DNA of 64,000 nt from Acanthococcus lagerstroemiae (Eukaryota; Arthropoda; Insecta; Hemiptera; Eriococcidae), in NCBI GenBank assembly GCA_031841125.1, contig CM063108.1, forward strand, positions 50,490,122 through 50,554,121, written 5' to 3'. Shown piece after piece: positions 42,264 through 55,029 of the stretch (the first letter of the stretch is position 1; every line of letters starts with the position of its first letter). Under the pieces are notes generated by a model. It made no database searches and was not told the origin of the DNA. It saw only the letters and a list, made by a program, of their open reading frames with translations. The position numbers and the translations under genes are program-made.

Positions 42264-45200
42264 TACATTTTGGTGATGATGAAATTAATTTTAATGTTAT
42301 GTTTTTTCCTTTGTTGAGACCATTTGCTAACAGGGGCGAAACTATAGGAGGGTGTGGGGGTTTAACACCCCCCCCCAATACTTTAGCAGTCGGCAAATTT
42401 TGAAACAGTTCATTTGAATTTTTGACCTAATTTTTAAAAGATTTTGTCGGCGAATTTTTAGTTTTCAAAAATTATTTGTCAGCAAATTTTTTTTCTCCAC
42501 CTCAAACTGAAAGTCAAATTTCGTTTCTGAAAATGGAGTACCCGGGACTCCTGTCAGAGACTAGTCAGTCAAAAGCCAAAAGTTTCAAGCTGAGTATCGT
42601 ACGTTATCTAAATGGTTGAAACAAAGCTGAATGTGGAAGACATTTCGAAAATCTGAAAGTCGGTAGCAAACGTTGAACTTCGAATTTCAATGACTATTCT
42701 GTTCGTACTAGATTCTCTGTTTGACCTAGAGCCTAAAATTTAAGAAAGTTGAACATTTCATTAAAATCTAAAAGCAGGCTCGTAGCCAGCCATCTGCGGT
42801 AAGTGGTGCTGACTGTTTACCAGGGAAGGACTTGAGGATACACATAGTATACAATGTAAAGAGTTCTACGAGGCAGTGGTGTAGCCAGGGGGCAAATGGG
42901 GCGAATGCCTCCAAGGCACCTGAAATTGAATGTAAAATATGCAGAAATGAGCAATTTTTCGTTTTAAAACACGTTTTTTTCGAAAAATTGTCACTCGAGT
43001 ATTAATTTTACCTTCATTTTCATACAATAGTCCTCTAATATCAGCGATTTAAAAAAAAAAAACTTCAATTTTCGACTTTGTTTTCCTTGAAAATCTTACA
43101 TCCCCCCCCCCTTCGGAAAATCCTGGCCACGCCACTGACTGAATCTGGTCTCAAAATTCATAATCAAAACTGGCAATTCAACTTACCGACAACCCATTGA
43201 AAACAAATTGAATAGATCGCGTGAAAAAAATTAACACTTAGAACGATCAAATTTTCGAACTTTTGGAAGTAAAAAAAAAACTCGGTTTCTGTGGACTTAT
43301 CAAGTTATCAGTTCTCAAACAGCCATTCAGGCATTTAGCCATTGATATTCAATGTGAACTGGATCGCGAGCCTACCACTATGTTTGTGAATATTGTAATG
43401 TGACACAAGAAAGAGGCCTGTGTGTCTGAAACTGCTGGGTGGACACTTGGGCCCTTTTCTTGTGAAACATGTCACATATAAAGAACAACAAACATACGAT
43501 TCTTCTATCTTTCAAAGCAAAATCAGTGTTGACAAGTTAATAAACATTAACATGTAGTGAAACGAAAAGTTTTGAACAAAACTAGCGAGAAAAATTGAAG
43601 GAATTCGTTATTTTTATTCACGAAATTTTGCCAGGGGAGGGTCCGGCAAGCGTTAGGAGTGCCCAGTACCCCCTAGCACCACTCTGGCTAAGGGCCTGGC
43701 GTAGTGATGATTTTTTTGAATGGTGGTATCTCTGCCTGGAGGCTCAAGATAACTTTAGAGGGAGCACAGCCCCAGCTTGCCCCCATGGCTACGGGGATGT
43801 CTAAAAGTTGAAAGAAAAATACTTATTTTCCAATCTGAATCCGATAGCAAATGTTCTATTATTTAATTTACGTGCTTTGGTCCTGGTGAATATAGGAGGG
43901 AAATTTAGTCTGGAACAAAAGTCAAAACATCATGTGTTTTTCCCGTAACAAGGAAAGGGAGCCCCCTAAATCCGATCGACCTGAAACTTTGTAGTTTTTT
44001 ATTTTATTGATTTCATTGGAACCAAGTTAGGAGACGAATCAGAGGAAATTCAGAAAAAAAAGGTCACCGAGTAAATAACAACCACCTTAATGTGTAAAGG
44101 GAGTTGTGTTGTTCCTCTCAAAAGTATTCCTAATATCCTTTCAGTTTACCCTACCACACTAGGGTATGCTCATGTGCACAAATGTGAGTGCTCGGGGGAT
44201 AAGGTTCCAATTTGCATTTGCAGGGACGAAACTATGGGGAGGGGGGGGGGAAACAATAATTTGACAATCGGCAAATTTTGAAACTGCTCATTTGAATTTT
44301 TCATGTTCTAAGGTATCATGTTTTAATGAAGACTGAAAATGTCTTGAACAAATTCGGAAGATCCTTGAAGTCTCAGAGAAGTCTGAACGAGTCAAAAAAG
44401 TTTTCCATAAGTTGGAGAAGGAGGTCTTGATGAGTCAAAAGAGTCTTATTATCATAGTATTAAATGAATCCAAGAAACCTCTCTGATGGTGTATGGTTTT
44501 CACAAGGGCCGAGGAAGGAGAATGTCTCAAGCGGCTCACTATAGAAAAGACGCTTCAAAAATAAGGTAAAAAGAAGAACGAAGGAAGAAAGAAAAATAAA
44601 GAGTAGAAAAAAGGCAGACTTTTTTTGAGAGTACAAGGACGTTCTCAAAAATTAGTCCCCGGGCCCATATTTTGCTTCTGTTTTATATTTATTTTTTTCA
44701 ATTAAAAAATACATATTTTGATTGAAAAATCGGCAAATATTCAAATTTTTAAAATGTTTTGCCGGCGAATTTTTAGTTTTCAAGAAATATTTGTCGGCAA
44801 ATTTTCCTTCTCCACCCCCCCCCCCCTCAACTGAAAGCCAAGTTTCGCCTCTGTTTGCTACATGTATATATTGCATGTAAGGTGTCTTCATTACTATTGG
44901 AGACCACTGACATAAAATGATGTATTTTTCAGACGACATCCAAGAGTATGTACGATGGTTCGAGCTCCAAGGTTTCTTTGGAACACACAATTTATTATTG
45001 GTTGGGCGTAAGAGCACTCGAAGTATGTTTTGTAATACGTGCGGCACTTTCAAGGGCGTAGATTGCTCCGTTATAAAGAGGGGGTATAAAAATGTTTTCT
45101 CTCTTCTGCCTGACCTTTTAACTCCCCCCCCCCCACCAGTTCAATTTATAAATTTCCATTCTTATCGACCCCAATGGTTGATTTTCTAGCTGGAGTCCAG

Positions 45201-48200
45201 ACCCTCATTACGTCCCTTATCTACGCTCTTGTGCATTTTCCTGTTTTTTTCTCTTTCAACTAGATATACTAGATCTCGTATGCACCCATATTGTACATAT
45301 TTTTGATTAGATAAGACGCCAGATAACCCCACGCTTCGCCGTACATCTAGATTTCGAATTAGGGAATCGAGCCAAACATATTTACAGAGTGGAAGAGAAC
45401 AAGGAATCAGTTTGGTTCGCATCGCTGTTTTTAAATGGTAAATATAAACTTAATGACTAGTCAAATTGAGATCTTACATAAATTAGTTGAACATCAAAAC
45501 TTCACTGAATTTTTGCTCGCATAAATCTTATTTTCTCATTTCAACAAAGTCTTCTTTCTAACGACTTTATAACAACCTTCAGAAAGGTCAAGGTCAAATT
45601 ATCATTTTGAAGAGTTAAGACTATATTACCGAAGCAAACTAAACAAAAAGTTGCACAGTGATCTGAAAACTCCAGAAAATCAGGGTTCTCAGATAATCTG
45701 AGAAGAAATCAAAAAAATATGACATTTTCTTTCAAATCAAGCTCCGTTTTTTCCCCTTTGATCGGCACCTGAATGTTTTCTAAAGCTCCAGGGTGTGTAA
45801 AAATTGCATGAGACGCAGAACAGGCTCCATCCGGTCAATTTTTCAGAACTTACTGGATGAATGTCTGAAATTAAGATTGCGGCGACCCTCTTCTCGCGAG
45901 TGTACATTTTTGTATAAATCGTCCTGCCAGACTATTTTCTGTGTAACATGATGCAAACGTCCAACAAATTTTGTCTCCGGCATACCTGCATTTACGGTAC
46001 AAGATCTCTTCTAAAATACCATATTCTTCTTCTTACTCTTTTTCTTTTTTTTCTTCCCTAGATCGGCCAGGCAAGGCCATTAGTTTAGTGCAGTTACAGT
46101 TCAGTAGCAGTACACAATTTCAATTCAGTCACAGTTACAGTTCTTTTACAGTATATGTTTCATACTCTGAAGATCTGTTTCTATAATGGATCAATAGGCG
46201 CGCTTTTTCTGTTCGCTCTCGATTTCTGATTTCGAATGCCTCCGCTGCGGCCCGAACTAAATACTTCTCTTTCTTGTACGAACCCCGAAGAACCAGCAAG
46301 ATATTATTTAAGAAACTTGTGAAGACATAATACGATAGCATTGAGAGGTAACTACGTACACTGCACGGGGGGACGAGGGAGGGGACGGACAAATGACTCG
46401 ATCATAATCAGACTCAAACATCTGCAATGATCAAAACTACTATAAAAGTTACCCAGCAGTTTAGGTACAGCCCGGTACTTTATTTTATGTTTTTTAAATA
46501 CAGTTTTTGAAGATGAAGATGAGACCGCCGTTAAATTATTTCTAATCAAAGGAGAGAAAACCGCCCATTACTTTCAGGTATTAATTTAGAATTCATTTAT
46601 GGGTAGCGTAATGGTTATGATATATTCTCGAATTTCACTGGTAAAATTGGACAAAATAATACTCGCGTTTTCCAACAGTAAATCTGGAATTAAATGTGCT
46701 GTTCACAGATGAAGGCCAGTATAGAATCACTCAATCAGCAAGATAGTTTTATGTTACTATCGAGAAATAATAAGTTCATTTATGTGGGCAAACGTCTTAC
46801 GGAAGTAGAAAAGAAAGAGTTGAACAAACATATTTCTGAGTCAACAATATTTGAAAGTGATGGCGGAAATAGAGTAACACGGATAATAAGTATGCTGTGT
46901 AACAATTTTGTGTTAACGTATATACATACAGGAGCATACAAGGACAGAACCACTTTTTTCCATGGAGGCAATATTACATAAATTCGTTGACTACTTCTTA
47001 CAGGGGGGGGGGGGGGGATTGTGATTGTTCAGGACTACTTCTCGGTAAATTTCCGACATTACCTCCATTTGGTTGACAACTATTACTCTATTACGAGAAA
47101 CCATAGTAAAAACGACATGAAAATGAAATGTGTTAGGACTTCTCCATCCGATATGAACCAACCCACTGAATCATGTTTTATTACATACAGCAAACACATT
47201 TTCGAGAATTTTTAGAAACAAGCCATATAAGCTTAATAGCGAAATTCTTCCAGTATTTTGAAAAAACATAGCGGGAAACTAGCACCTCTGGATAGAAGGA
47301 ATTTCCAGTTCAATGTGTGCCTCCTGAACCATATCCTATTATAATATTCAGGCTAAAGAAATACTTATCTGCGAATTTTGAGGGAGAAGTCCTGACCTGC
47401 AACTGGATGGAAAAATGTTGCCACAATTTTCAAAAACGTAGTAAGACATTTATGGTTCCCTGAAAGAAGAATTTTAGGAAATGATCATATTACATATAAC
47501 TTCAACATTATAGAACATTTGATCGCGTCAGACGAGAATATTATACCATTTGTGAGAACACTTGGAGGATCCATACTGTCTCTTAACACGATCCCAAAGG
47601 AAACAGAATGCAAGTCATTATTAATAAAGCCAGAAATATCTTCTCCTCCTCACAAATCTTCGCCCGAGTACAAGCCAGACACTTACGCGTTACTTTTTGG
47701 TCAAAAACCGAAGGTAAGTAAAAGAAAAAAGTGCATATTATACCGCAGCATCTTGAATTAAATATGAATAATAATTACATCGGTAAGGTGTTTACTCAAA
47801 TTTAAATCTACAATTGCTCAAATTTAGTTAACTATAGTTTTCCAAGTCCTGGTTGACCATTAGACAGTATATTTCAAGGCATTACATGATAGGGGCTGCG
47901 AATGGGGAGGAAGGAGTGCGCGACCCTCCAGAAATTCCAAAATTTTCAAGTTAAAATAACAAACTTTTTTTAAACGTAAAATGGCAAACCTTTTCAAACG
48001 TTCGAGAGTTCTACTCGTATAGTCTGGTCCAGTTAGGAAACATAACTGGCTACCCGCAATACACATCGATATAATATGGGTATTTTGAAGTTGGAGGGGA
48101 AAGACGAGTACGAGAACACGTTATCAGCGCCGTGAGAAAATCATGTTTCTTAACTGGACCAGACTTTAGCCGGATGGGCGCTAAAATAGTTACCGGACAT

Positions 48201-51200
48201 TAGCAAAGGTGCGGCGCCATACACAGTTTAACCCCCCCCCCTCCCACTATTTGAATTTTTTTCAACCAACCGGCGTCGTAGCGCCAAGATTGCGGCGACG
48301 CATCGGACGTTTGCTCGGTTTGCCAGATATGTCCCATCCGCCCTGGTACTAAGGCTGTATAGTTAAAGCATAGGTATACTGGGCCGCCAAAATGGGGCAC
48401 ATGGCGCCCATGGATGCCGAATTCGACTATGCACGTGTATCGCCACTATCTCGTTGTCAATTCGACATCGACGGGCGCGGTATGCCCCATTATGGCGGTC
48501 CGGTATACCTATGCTTTAGCTATACAGCCTTATTGGTACTAGCTCGATTGTTTCTGCTCTTTGTAAAACACTCGAGTTTAGCTCGACAGTTTACCTCTTT
48601 TCAACAGGTAAAGATCTTAATAATTTTGATACAAGACAGCGGTGAAAAATGAATATCAGTTTGACGTACATCGACTATAGGAAATGTAGATATAAACTAG
48701 AAGGCCCTCAAGAACATACACAGATAGTCATCACTACACTCGCATATGTTGTACGCTACAGCAACCGTATGGAAGTGACCGTAGTTGTCTTTTACATTTT
48801 ATAATTCTTTACTTATAGCGTGGGTGTACTGGAATAAAATTTCGAACAAAACTGGAGTACGGTTCGGAAAAGATGGAATAAAAATGTAACTCTGTATTAA
48901 AAGAAAAAGAAAAATATAAAGCAATTCTTTCAGACATATTTCCTCAAACTCAGGATACTCTCCCCAACCTTAGAGCCCCTAACCACGATACTGAATTAAA
49001 AATCGGAGGAGACGTCATTGGAAACATAATTAAAAAACTGAAGAATAAAAAAGCTCCGGGTAAGGAAGGCATATCCAACTCTGTGGTTAAAACTAGTCCA
49101 TAAGAAAAACCCAAAACTTCTGGAAGTACTATATAATAAATGCTTACTGCACCTCCATTTCCCCACTGTTTGGAAACAGGGCAAAATTAAACTCCTCAAT
49201 AAACAGGACAAAGATCCATCAGCGACAAAAAGCTACAGACCCATAACTCTGCTCCCAGTACTAGGAAAAATATATGAAAAAGTCATAAAACATCTTCTTG
49301 AGAAACAAATTGAAAAACGAAAAATATTATCCGAAGAACAATTTGCATATAGAAAAAATAAATCCACCGAGAAAGCAGCAAAATATACTATCGACACTGT
49401 TGATAAATTCCAGAGGGAATACAGACACACAGTCTTAGTCAGTTCCCACGTTTCGGGAGCCTTCGATAGAGTCCGCTGGTCAGCCATCCTGAAAATCTTT
49501 CAAAAATACTATATTCCAGAGGGACTTGTTAAGATAGTTAAAGAATTCCTTGTCGAAAGAACGGTCGGACTGTACACCGAGGATCATCACACTCCCAACC
49601 TTCTGTTGAACCTAAGTGCAGGGGTACCACAGGGATCGGTCCTTGGACCAATTATTTTCAACATAGTTATGTCGACTCTACATAATGTGGAAATGGTCAG
49701 TTACGCTGACGACTTGGTGCTGGTCTCCGGAATAGACAGGGTTAAGGACCTAGTGAAAGTCACTAAAACAATAAATAAATTAGAGAAAAATCTCAGAAGA
49801 TTGGGTCTGGAATTCAACGCCGCCAGAACTGAAATGCTGTTTGTTAGTAGGAAGCACGATTGCAAAATTGTTCTTGATGCGGCTGAACAAAAAATTAAAA
49901 TCAACAGTTGTAAAATAAAGGCTTTACAGACTATCAAATATCTAGGACTTACTGTTGACCAGAACATTAATTTTGTGGAACATGTTAAGAAACAACTTTT
50001 AAAATCCCAGAAATGCTACAGTCTTTTCAGGTCACTGTACTCGAAAAATTGAGGTCTTACATGCAGACACAGACTGATCACGTACAAAGTTATACTTGAA
50101 TCTATCATGTCCTATTGCTCTACGGTGTATTACGGAAAAATAAATAGCAAACAAGTCAATAGGATATTCAGGGTACAAAGACTAGTGCTTATAAGATGCA
50201 TAGCAGGCTACAGGACGCTATCCTATCCACCCACAAACATCATAGCGGGCATTATGCCCATCGACCTGAAACTTGATTTGATAAGTAAGGTAAAACTACT
50301 ATAGAACTAAGAGGCATGAATAAAAGGGAGGAACGGGATATGAGCAGAGAATTCACGAGCAGGGCCCACGACCAATGGAACAAACGATATGTGAGTGTGA
50401 GTATAAGTGAACATGTTAGGGGAATGATTCCGAGTGTCTACGACAGGATGCAGATGGGGAAACACCTTCCCATAAACTACCATAACACCCAGACGCTCAG
50501 TAGGCATGGAAAATACGCCGGCTACCTTCACAGATTAAAAATAATCGAAGATGGGCTTTGCAGGGACTGCAAGGTGGAATACGACTCCATGCGACATACC
50601 CTTTTTAGCTGCAATGCCTTCGAATAAGAGAAGCCTTTTTGGGATAACTACAAAACTGGAAGTTTTGAGTAACCTCGACAGGGGTGAATTAATCCGGTTT
50701 ATTACTGCGTTTATTTACGATGTATTAAAATCTAAGTCTGATATTGTGTAGTAGGCTACCTAATTATAAGTCGGATGTAATGCACTCGATATCATGTTAC
50801 CGCGGATAGGTCTTTTTATCGATAGCGGCGAATGTAATTTCTAATTTTAAAAAAAAAGTCTGTCCCAAGATCCTAAATTTTGAAACACTATCTAGTAGGT
50901 ATTGTGTATATTTTTACTGTCATAAAAAAACCTAATAAGCACTCAATATTTACTCACATAGTATGACATGGAATTCCGGGTATTCTACGGCAAAAACGGA
51001 GATGTAAATAGTGGACAAGTTTTGAAATGGCCACTGTATTTATCTAACCTGGATTCAGAAGTAAGCATATAATATATAACTAGTTTAATTGAGAGGTAAC
51101 AGACCAATTTATATAATCGGAAACTTCTGATGTGGACACCTATACATGCTTACAGAATTGTTATTTTCTTAATACGGCAAGTGAGGCTGGGTTATTTGTT

Positions 51201-51744
51201 TGGCTCGGAAAAAACGCAGAACCGAGTCTACAAAAGGCAGCCGTTGCATTTTGTGAAAACTACACAACAAAAAAAGATTATTCATATTCAACGCCGGTAA
51301 GTTCATATTAGATATAAAACCTTATGAGTCAAGACATTAACTGAGGTTTATTTTGGAATGAACACAGATTCTGAACCTATAAGGTTTAATTAATTTTACT
51401 TTTTCCTTATCTCCGTCTTAAGATTCGATTTCGGGGTGTATGGAAATTCTGTATTAGAGGTCTTTGCAATATCGAATTAATATTTAGTGTATCACATCAC
51501 CTAGTTCAATACTTTTTTCCCTTACTGTAAGAATTGCAAGTATTACCATTTTTTTTAGTATGGACACAAGCGTATTTTCATTCTTACCAATATATCCTTA
51601 ATAGATCGTAGCCAAAATAAATTACCTACATTTATACAGTGTCTAGTTTTCTTTATCTTATAGATTACAATCGTCAAGGAAGAAGAAAAAAATGTATCTT
51701 TTGGAATGCAGTTCGCGGATTTCAATGTAAATGACCTCTTTTAG
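40205..51744 (+). CDS. Secreted three-domain gelsolin-like protein (gene 3)
   Basis: Ten exons: 40205-40333, 40939-41019, 44933-45022, 45311-45437, 46504-46577, 46709-46889, 47514-47713, 50962-51060, 51156-51296, 51664-51744. They total 1203 bases and 400 aa. Residues 1-18 are a signal peptide (MECTLFVLFVSFISFTVA). G1 (about 22-143) has AGEAPGLQIWRIDI and HTIYYWLGVRA. G2 (about 143-260) has AVKLFLIKGEK, SLNQQDSFMLL and FIYVGKRLTEVEKKE. A Pro/Ser-rich linker occupies residues 240-290. G3 (295-400) has LKWPLYL, AGLFVWLGKNA and the tail FNVNDLF. The G1 GDAY motif reads YGTY, so the calcium-binding Asp is lost. The G3 SEDCFILD motif reads DSENCYFLN. G2 keeps Asp and Glu. Intron 2 carries a composite repeat and intron 7 an R1-like LINE. 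No frame damage. Confidence 0.87.
42232..42262. repeat. (GA)n microsatellite, intron 2 of gene 3
   Basis: A clean GA dinucleotide run with one AAA interruption near the end. Confidence 0.85.
42331..44853. repeat. Composite repeat: two A modules flanking a linker (copy 2)
   Basis: A1' (42331-42529) and A2' (44221-44853, itself interrupted by AGTCTTGAA-type repeats at about 44340-44660) flank a linker matching parts of 15105-18186. The minisatellite of copy 1 is absent, so the array or this deletion arose after the repeat spread. The whole block lies inside about 2.9 kb of intron 2 that gene 4 does not have. Confidence 0.6.
42874..43137. mobile_element. hAT-type MITE nested in the composite repeat
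   Basis: Inverted ends CAGTGGTGTAGCCAGG and CCTGGCCACGCCACTG. The linker words are interrupted here compared with copy 1 (AAATCTAAAAG before, GTTGAAAG after). No clear target duplication. Confidence 0.65.
45051..45231. mobile_element. MITE in intron 3 of gene 3, shared with gene 4
   Basis: 181 bp with ends CAAGGGCGTAGATTGC and ATCTACGCTCTTG, flanked by ggcacttt and tgcatttt. Gene 2 has the empty site at the same intron position (GGCACTTTTATTG). The orthologous copy in gene 4 is 60735-60917. Confidence 0.75.
48021..48165. mobile_element. Small palindromic MITE, intron 7 of gene 3
   Basis: 145 bp with near-perfect inverted ends AGTCTGGTCCAGTTAGGAAA and a right end whose complement is AGTCTGGTCCAGTTAAGAAA. 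It is flanked by AT-rich sequence with TA at the left. Tc1/mariner style, no coding capacity. Confidence 0.75.
48346..48540. mobile_element. Foldback MITE with ~53-bp arms, intron 7 of gene 3
   Basis: The arms share AAGGCTGTATAG, AAAGCATAGGTATAC and GCCCCAT (or complement). The flanking GGTACT occurs on both sides. A short GC-richer spacer separates the arms, and the whole could form a strong hairpin. Confidence 0.7.
48897..50857 (+). mobile_element. 5'-truncated R1-like LINE, intron 7 of gene 3
   Basis: Reverse transcriptase pieces in order: KNKKAPGKEGI, SYRPITLLPVLGK, GAFDRVRW, then LSAGVPQGSVLGP and the catalytic VSYADDLVLV. A C-terminal cysteine motif follows (CRDC, H, C at about 50567-50618). 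Frames are broken by stops and shifts, for example near 49100 and at 50050, so it is a pseudogene. It ends in a short A run (50849-50857). YADD and the layout fit the R1/jockey group, here at a non-ribosomal site. The matching intron of gene 2 lacks it. Confidence 0.8.
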
Positions 51745-51828
51745 TTATAAAGGAATCTGATTACATTAAGAAGGTCTTATGGTTACAGACTAATATTTCA
51801 TGATCATGTACTAAATACTCGTATTATT

Positions 51829-51834
51829 AATAAA
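51829..51834 (+). terminator. Polyadenylation signal of gene 3
   Basis: AATAAA about 85 bases after the stop codon, in the same context as the signal of gene 2. Confidence 0.7.
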
Positions 51835-52199
51835 CGACTACCAATAATGCACGTTCTCATTCATTTTCAAGTTGTAGAACTTCAATCAGAGACAGTAACC
51901 AGAGTATCGAAATTTGTATGAGCACTGCACATGAAGATGTGTACTAAAATGTACTAAATTTCAATATTGACATTTTAGTCGACATTTTCACATCTACGTG
52001 TTTCACGGGAAGTTGTAAAACTTCAATATCGGAGAAAATATCAGAGGTTAATTTACCGTGGCAAATTTCACCGGTACACGGATATTGATTAGAAAATGAG
52101 AAAAACTTAAAATCAAGAGCCTAATGCATGTTTTTCGTTTATATTCCAGTCTATTAGTGGCTCTACCCGGCAAAAGAAAAAAACAGAGAAAAAAAAAGA

Positions 52200-52830
52200 T
52201 TGTACAAGGCCTTTGACAAAGGCCAAGGTCTATAAGATTCTGCAGCCTATAATGCTTTTAGCAGTCTAGAAATAACAAGAACCCTGTAGAAGGAAAATTA
52301 CTAAATAAAAAATAATAATATAAGTCCTTAAAAGTCTTGATAGTGTCTAAATCCGTCAAACTGAATCAAGCTCAAGCGAACCTGAAGCGGGTATTAAAAA
52401 CTCTTATCAACAAGTTTTAAAAAACACTTAGAATTTTCACAAGTCTTAGGGTGCCTCAATCGAGTCGCAAGAAGCATTCGGACACATCAGCAGTTTCGAA
52501 AAGTTTAAATGAATTCTTAAGTTTTGTACACAAAGCACTAATCAGTCTTGCTTGAGTCTCAACGGAATATCAAATGGCCCCTAAACAGCCACAATCATTC
52601 TTCAAAAAGTGGTAATAAGCCCTAATCCATTTACACGATTCTTACAAATTCTTAAAACTGCCTAACAAAGTTTTAATGCGTTCTAATAGAAACCGAACGA
52701 GTATTGACATTATCTAAGTCAGAATCGGTCTTAACAACCAACGATTCTCAACCGAGACTTAGGTCATCTTAATAGAGTATTAACAACATCTTCACGGATT
52801 TTGCGTTAGCTACAGGCCTGACTTTGTATC
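52200..52830. repeat. Highly diverged AGTCTTAAAA-type repeat
   Basis: Irregular recurrence of AAGTCCTTAAAAGTCTTGA, TCTTATCAACAAGTTTTAAA, CACAAGTCTTAGGGTG and relatives. It shares the word set of 13640-14500. The rest of 51835-52200 holds no recognised gene. Confidence 0.4.
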
Positions 52831-52905
52831 CCCAGTATCCTTCTCAATCCTCTGCCAAGATCAACGATCTAAGGACTAAAATGTACTCGTATGTAGTACT
52901 ATGAG

Positions 52906-53790
52906 TAGAGCTCGGAAAAATATGTGCTAAAAACCTCGTTTTATGTACATAAAATATGTACTTAGAAAGCTCAAAATATGTAAAAAATATGTGCTTATAA
53001 AGCGAAATATGTAAAAATATGTAAAAACGATATGGGTATCTTTGGAAAGGAAATTTTGAGTAGATTAACTTGATCATATTGCGAGCAACTCTAAAGTTCT
53101 GGAATTAGAATACAAAGTCGATAAACAACGAAAAACTGTTTATTTTGAAACGATTTTAAACTTAAATTTACATAATTAAATTTTTACCGCTACAAGCAAT
53201 GACTAAATGCATTCCAAGAGAGACAATGTTAAAACTTCGTCTTCGATCAGATAGGACGTGTTTGTAAATGCTGAACGAACGTTCGACCTCGCAGGAAACA
53301 ATAAATTGGAGCATACTTGAAGCAGGCAAGATCAGTAGGAGACATGTTTTCGAAGTTCTTGTACTGCAATTTTTCAGAAACATCCGCGCTGTTCAATGCT
53401 TTTAGAGCTTTTAAATCTACGTTTTTTTGCAAAATGCCTCAACAACGAATTTTTTTTTAAAGAAAAATAAATTGTTTTTTTTTTTTTTAACCGGGCATTT
53501 TTACATTTTTCTTATCAAAAATGGTAAAAACAAACAGAAAAATGACCGAGTTTTCGTATTTTTTTCAAAATATGTAACAAAACTAGAAAATTGATCGAAA
53601 TATGTGCAAATATGTGCTTAAAACAGCTAAAATATGTAAATCTATGTATTTATACCTAAAATATGTAAAATATGTAAAAACATATGGGGCTCATTTTGCA
53701 GGAAATTTTATGAATCGTAAAGATAATGTTGATATGTGCTATCTTCTTGCCAATAGAAAAATATGTAAATAAATATTTTTCCGAGCTCTA
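52906..53790 (-). mobile_element. hAT element A with perfect 8-bp target duplication
   Basis: Inverted ends TAGAGCTCGGAAAAATAT and AATATTTTTCCGAGCTCTA. The target duplication is actatgag (52898-52905 and 53791-53798). Both sub-terminal regions are crowded with AAAATATGTAAA-type words, possible transposase sites. At 885 bp it keeps only the tail of a transposase (53168-53432) and is non-autonomous. Confidence 0.9.
53168..53432 (-). pseudogene. hAT transposase C-terminal dimerisation fragment
   Basis: Two overlapping minus frames carry CEVERSFSIYKHVLSDRRR and SLGMHLVIACSGKN. These match the ER.FS...L...R..L pattern of the hAT dimerisation region. A frame change separates the halves; the RNase H-like catalytic core is absent. 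Confidence 0.7.
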
Positions 53791-53811
53791 ACTATGAGTT
53801 AACACTTAGAG

Positions 53812-54235
53812 CAGTGGTTCCCAACCTTCACACGTAGGGGGACCACTCTGACTATAATTAAGACATTCTACGGACCCCATCCTCATGTTTCTGTGAATAT
53901 GAAACCTAACACATAAAATATGAACTTCGTGTATTAAGTCTACTATTATCATAACACATAACAACATAATTACATGGATTCCATTGTGATTTACAACCAC
54001 ATACAATTATACATTATGATTATCTAATCGGCTTTTTGTGCTTGCATTTTCTGCACTAATTCTGCGTCGAAAAGTGCATTCAAGAACAAACTTGTTCACT
54101 GCTAACTATTTTGTGCACATTGCTTCTTTTTTATACCTTCAATAAGTACGTATTCAGAGACAAATATGACTTTATCGTGTATCATGTTGCGAACCACTCA
54201 CGCCCTCTCCGCGGACCACCGGTTGGGAACCACTG
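53812..54235. mobile_element. hAT-type element B
   Basis: 424 bp with inverted ends CAGTGGTTCCCAACC and GGTTGGGAACCACTG. The flanks acttagag (53804-53811) and acttagcg (54236-54243) match at seven of eight bases. No coding capacity. Confidence 0.8.
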
Positions 54236-55029
54236 ACTTAGCGGAAGGTGGGGCAAAAGTCTGCGATGGGGTAAAGGTCCTATCGCTTTTATTTTTAATT
54301 AAACTGCATACAAATACCACGGTTTACTGATTTTAGTAAGCTGGCAACACTGTTCACGCGTGTATACAATTTCAATGCTGCATGTCTAATATAAGCCATA
54401 AAGCTAAAAAAATTTTGTTTTTCACAACTTTCGATAAAATATTCTCTCATTTTGGAAATGTGATTTGAAAAGTTATCCACAGAGTTGCATATGAGTAAAA
54501 AGTTTAAAACTGAATCATGGTTCGGTAAGTAATTAATTTTGAATTAGTTTCATTATTACATTCACACTTTTTATTTTAGAAATCATTCTATCAGTAATGT
54601 GCCGCTGGGGCAAAAGTCCGCACTGGCTATTGGGGCAAAAGTCCACTTCGATTTTTGATAATTTCTCCTCATTCTAGGAATTACATAAACGTATAATAGG
54701 TATCGGACAGAAAGTAATAATAACTTGACAAAGTCTCGAAGATGCTAAATCTAGGAGAGCACTACTGGGTGAAAGCATCCGTAGTATTTTGCCAGTAGTT
54801 ATGGATTGGAGGAATCTGCGTTAAAGAAACGTTTGAGAAATGGTGAGTTTATTACCATTATTTTTTTTTTAAATTCCAGACTTCTAGATACAAACTTATA
54901 GCTAGCCAGCGAATTGTAGTGAATTGCGAGTGAGCGAGTTACTATATTCTCGAGTGAAGAGGGCAGAATCTCAAAAAAACAGATGTGCTCACAGGCAAAT
55001 ATTACGCTGTGAGTACATGCGAATAGGAA

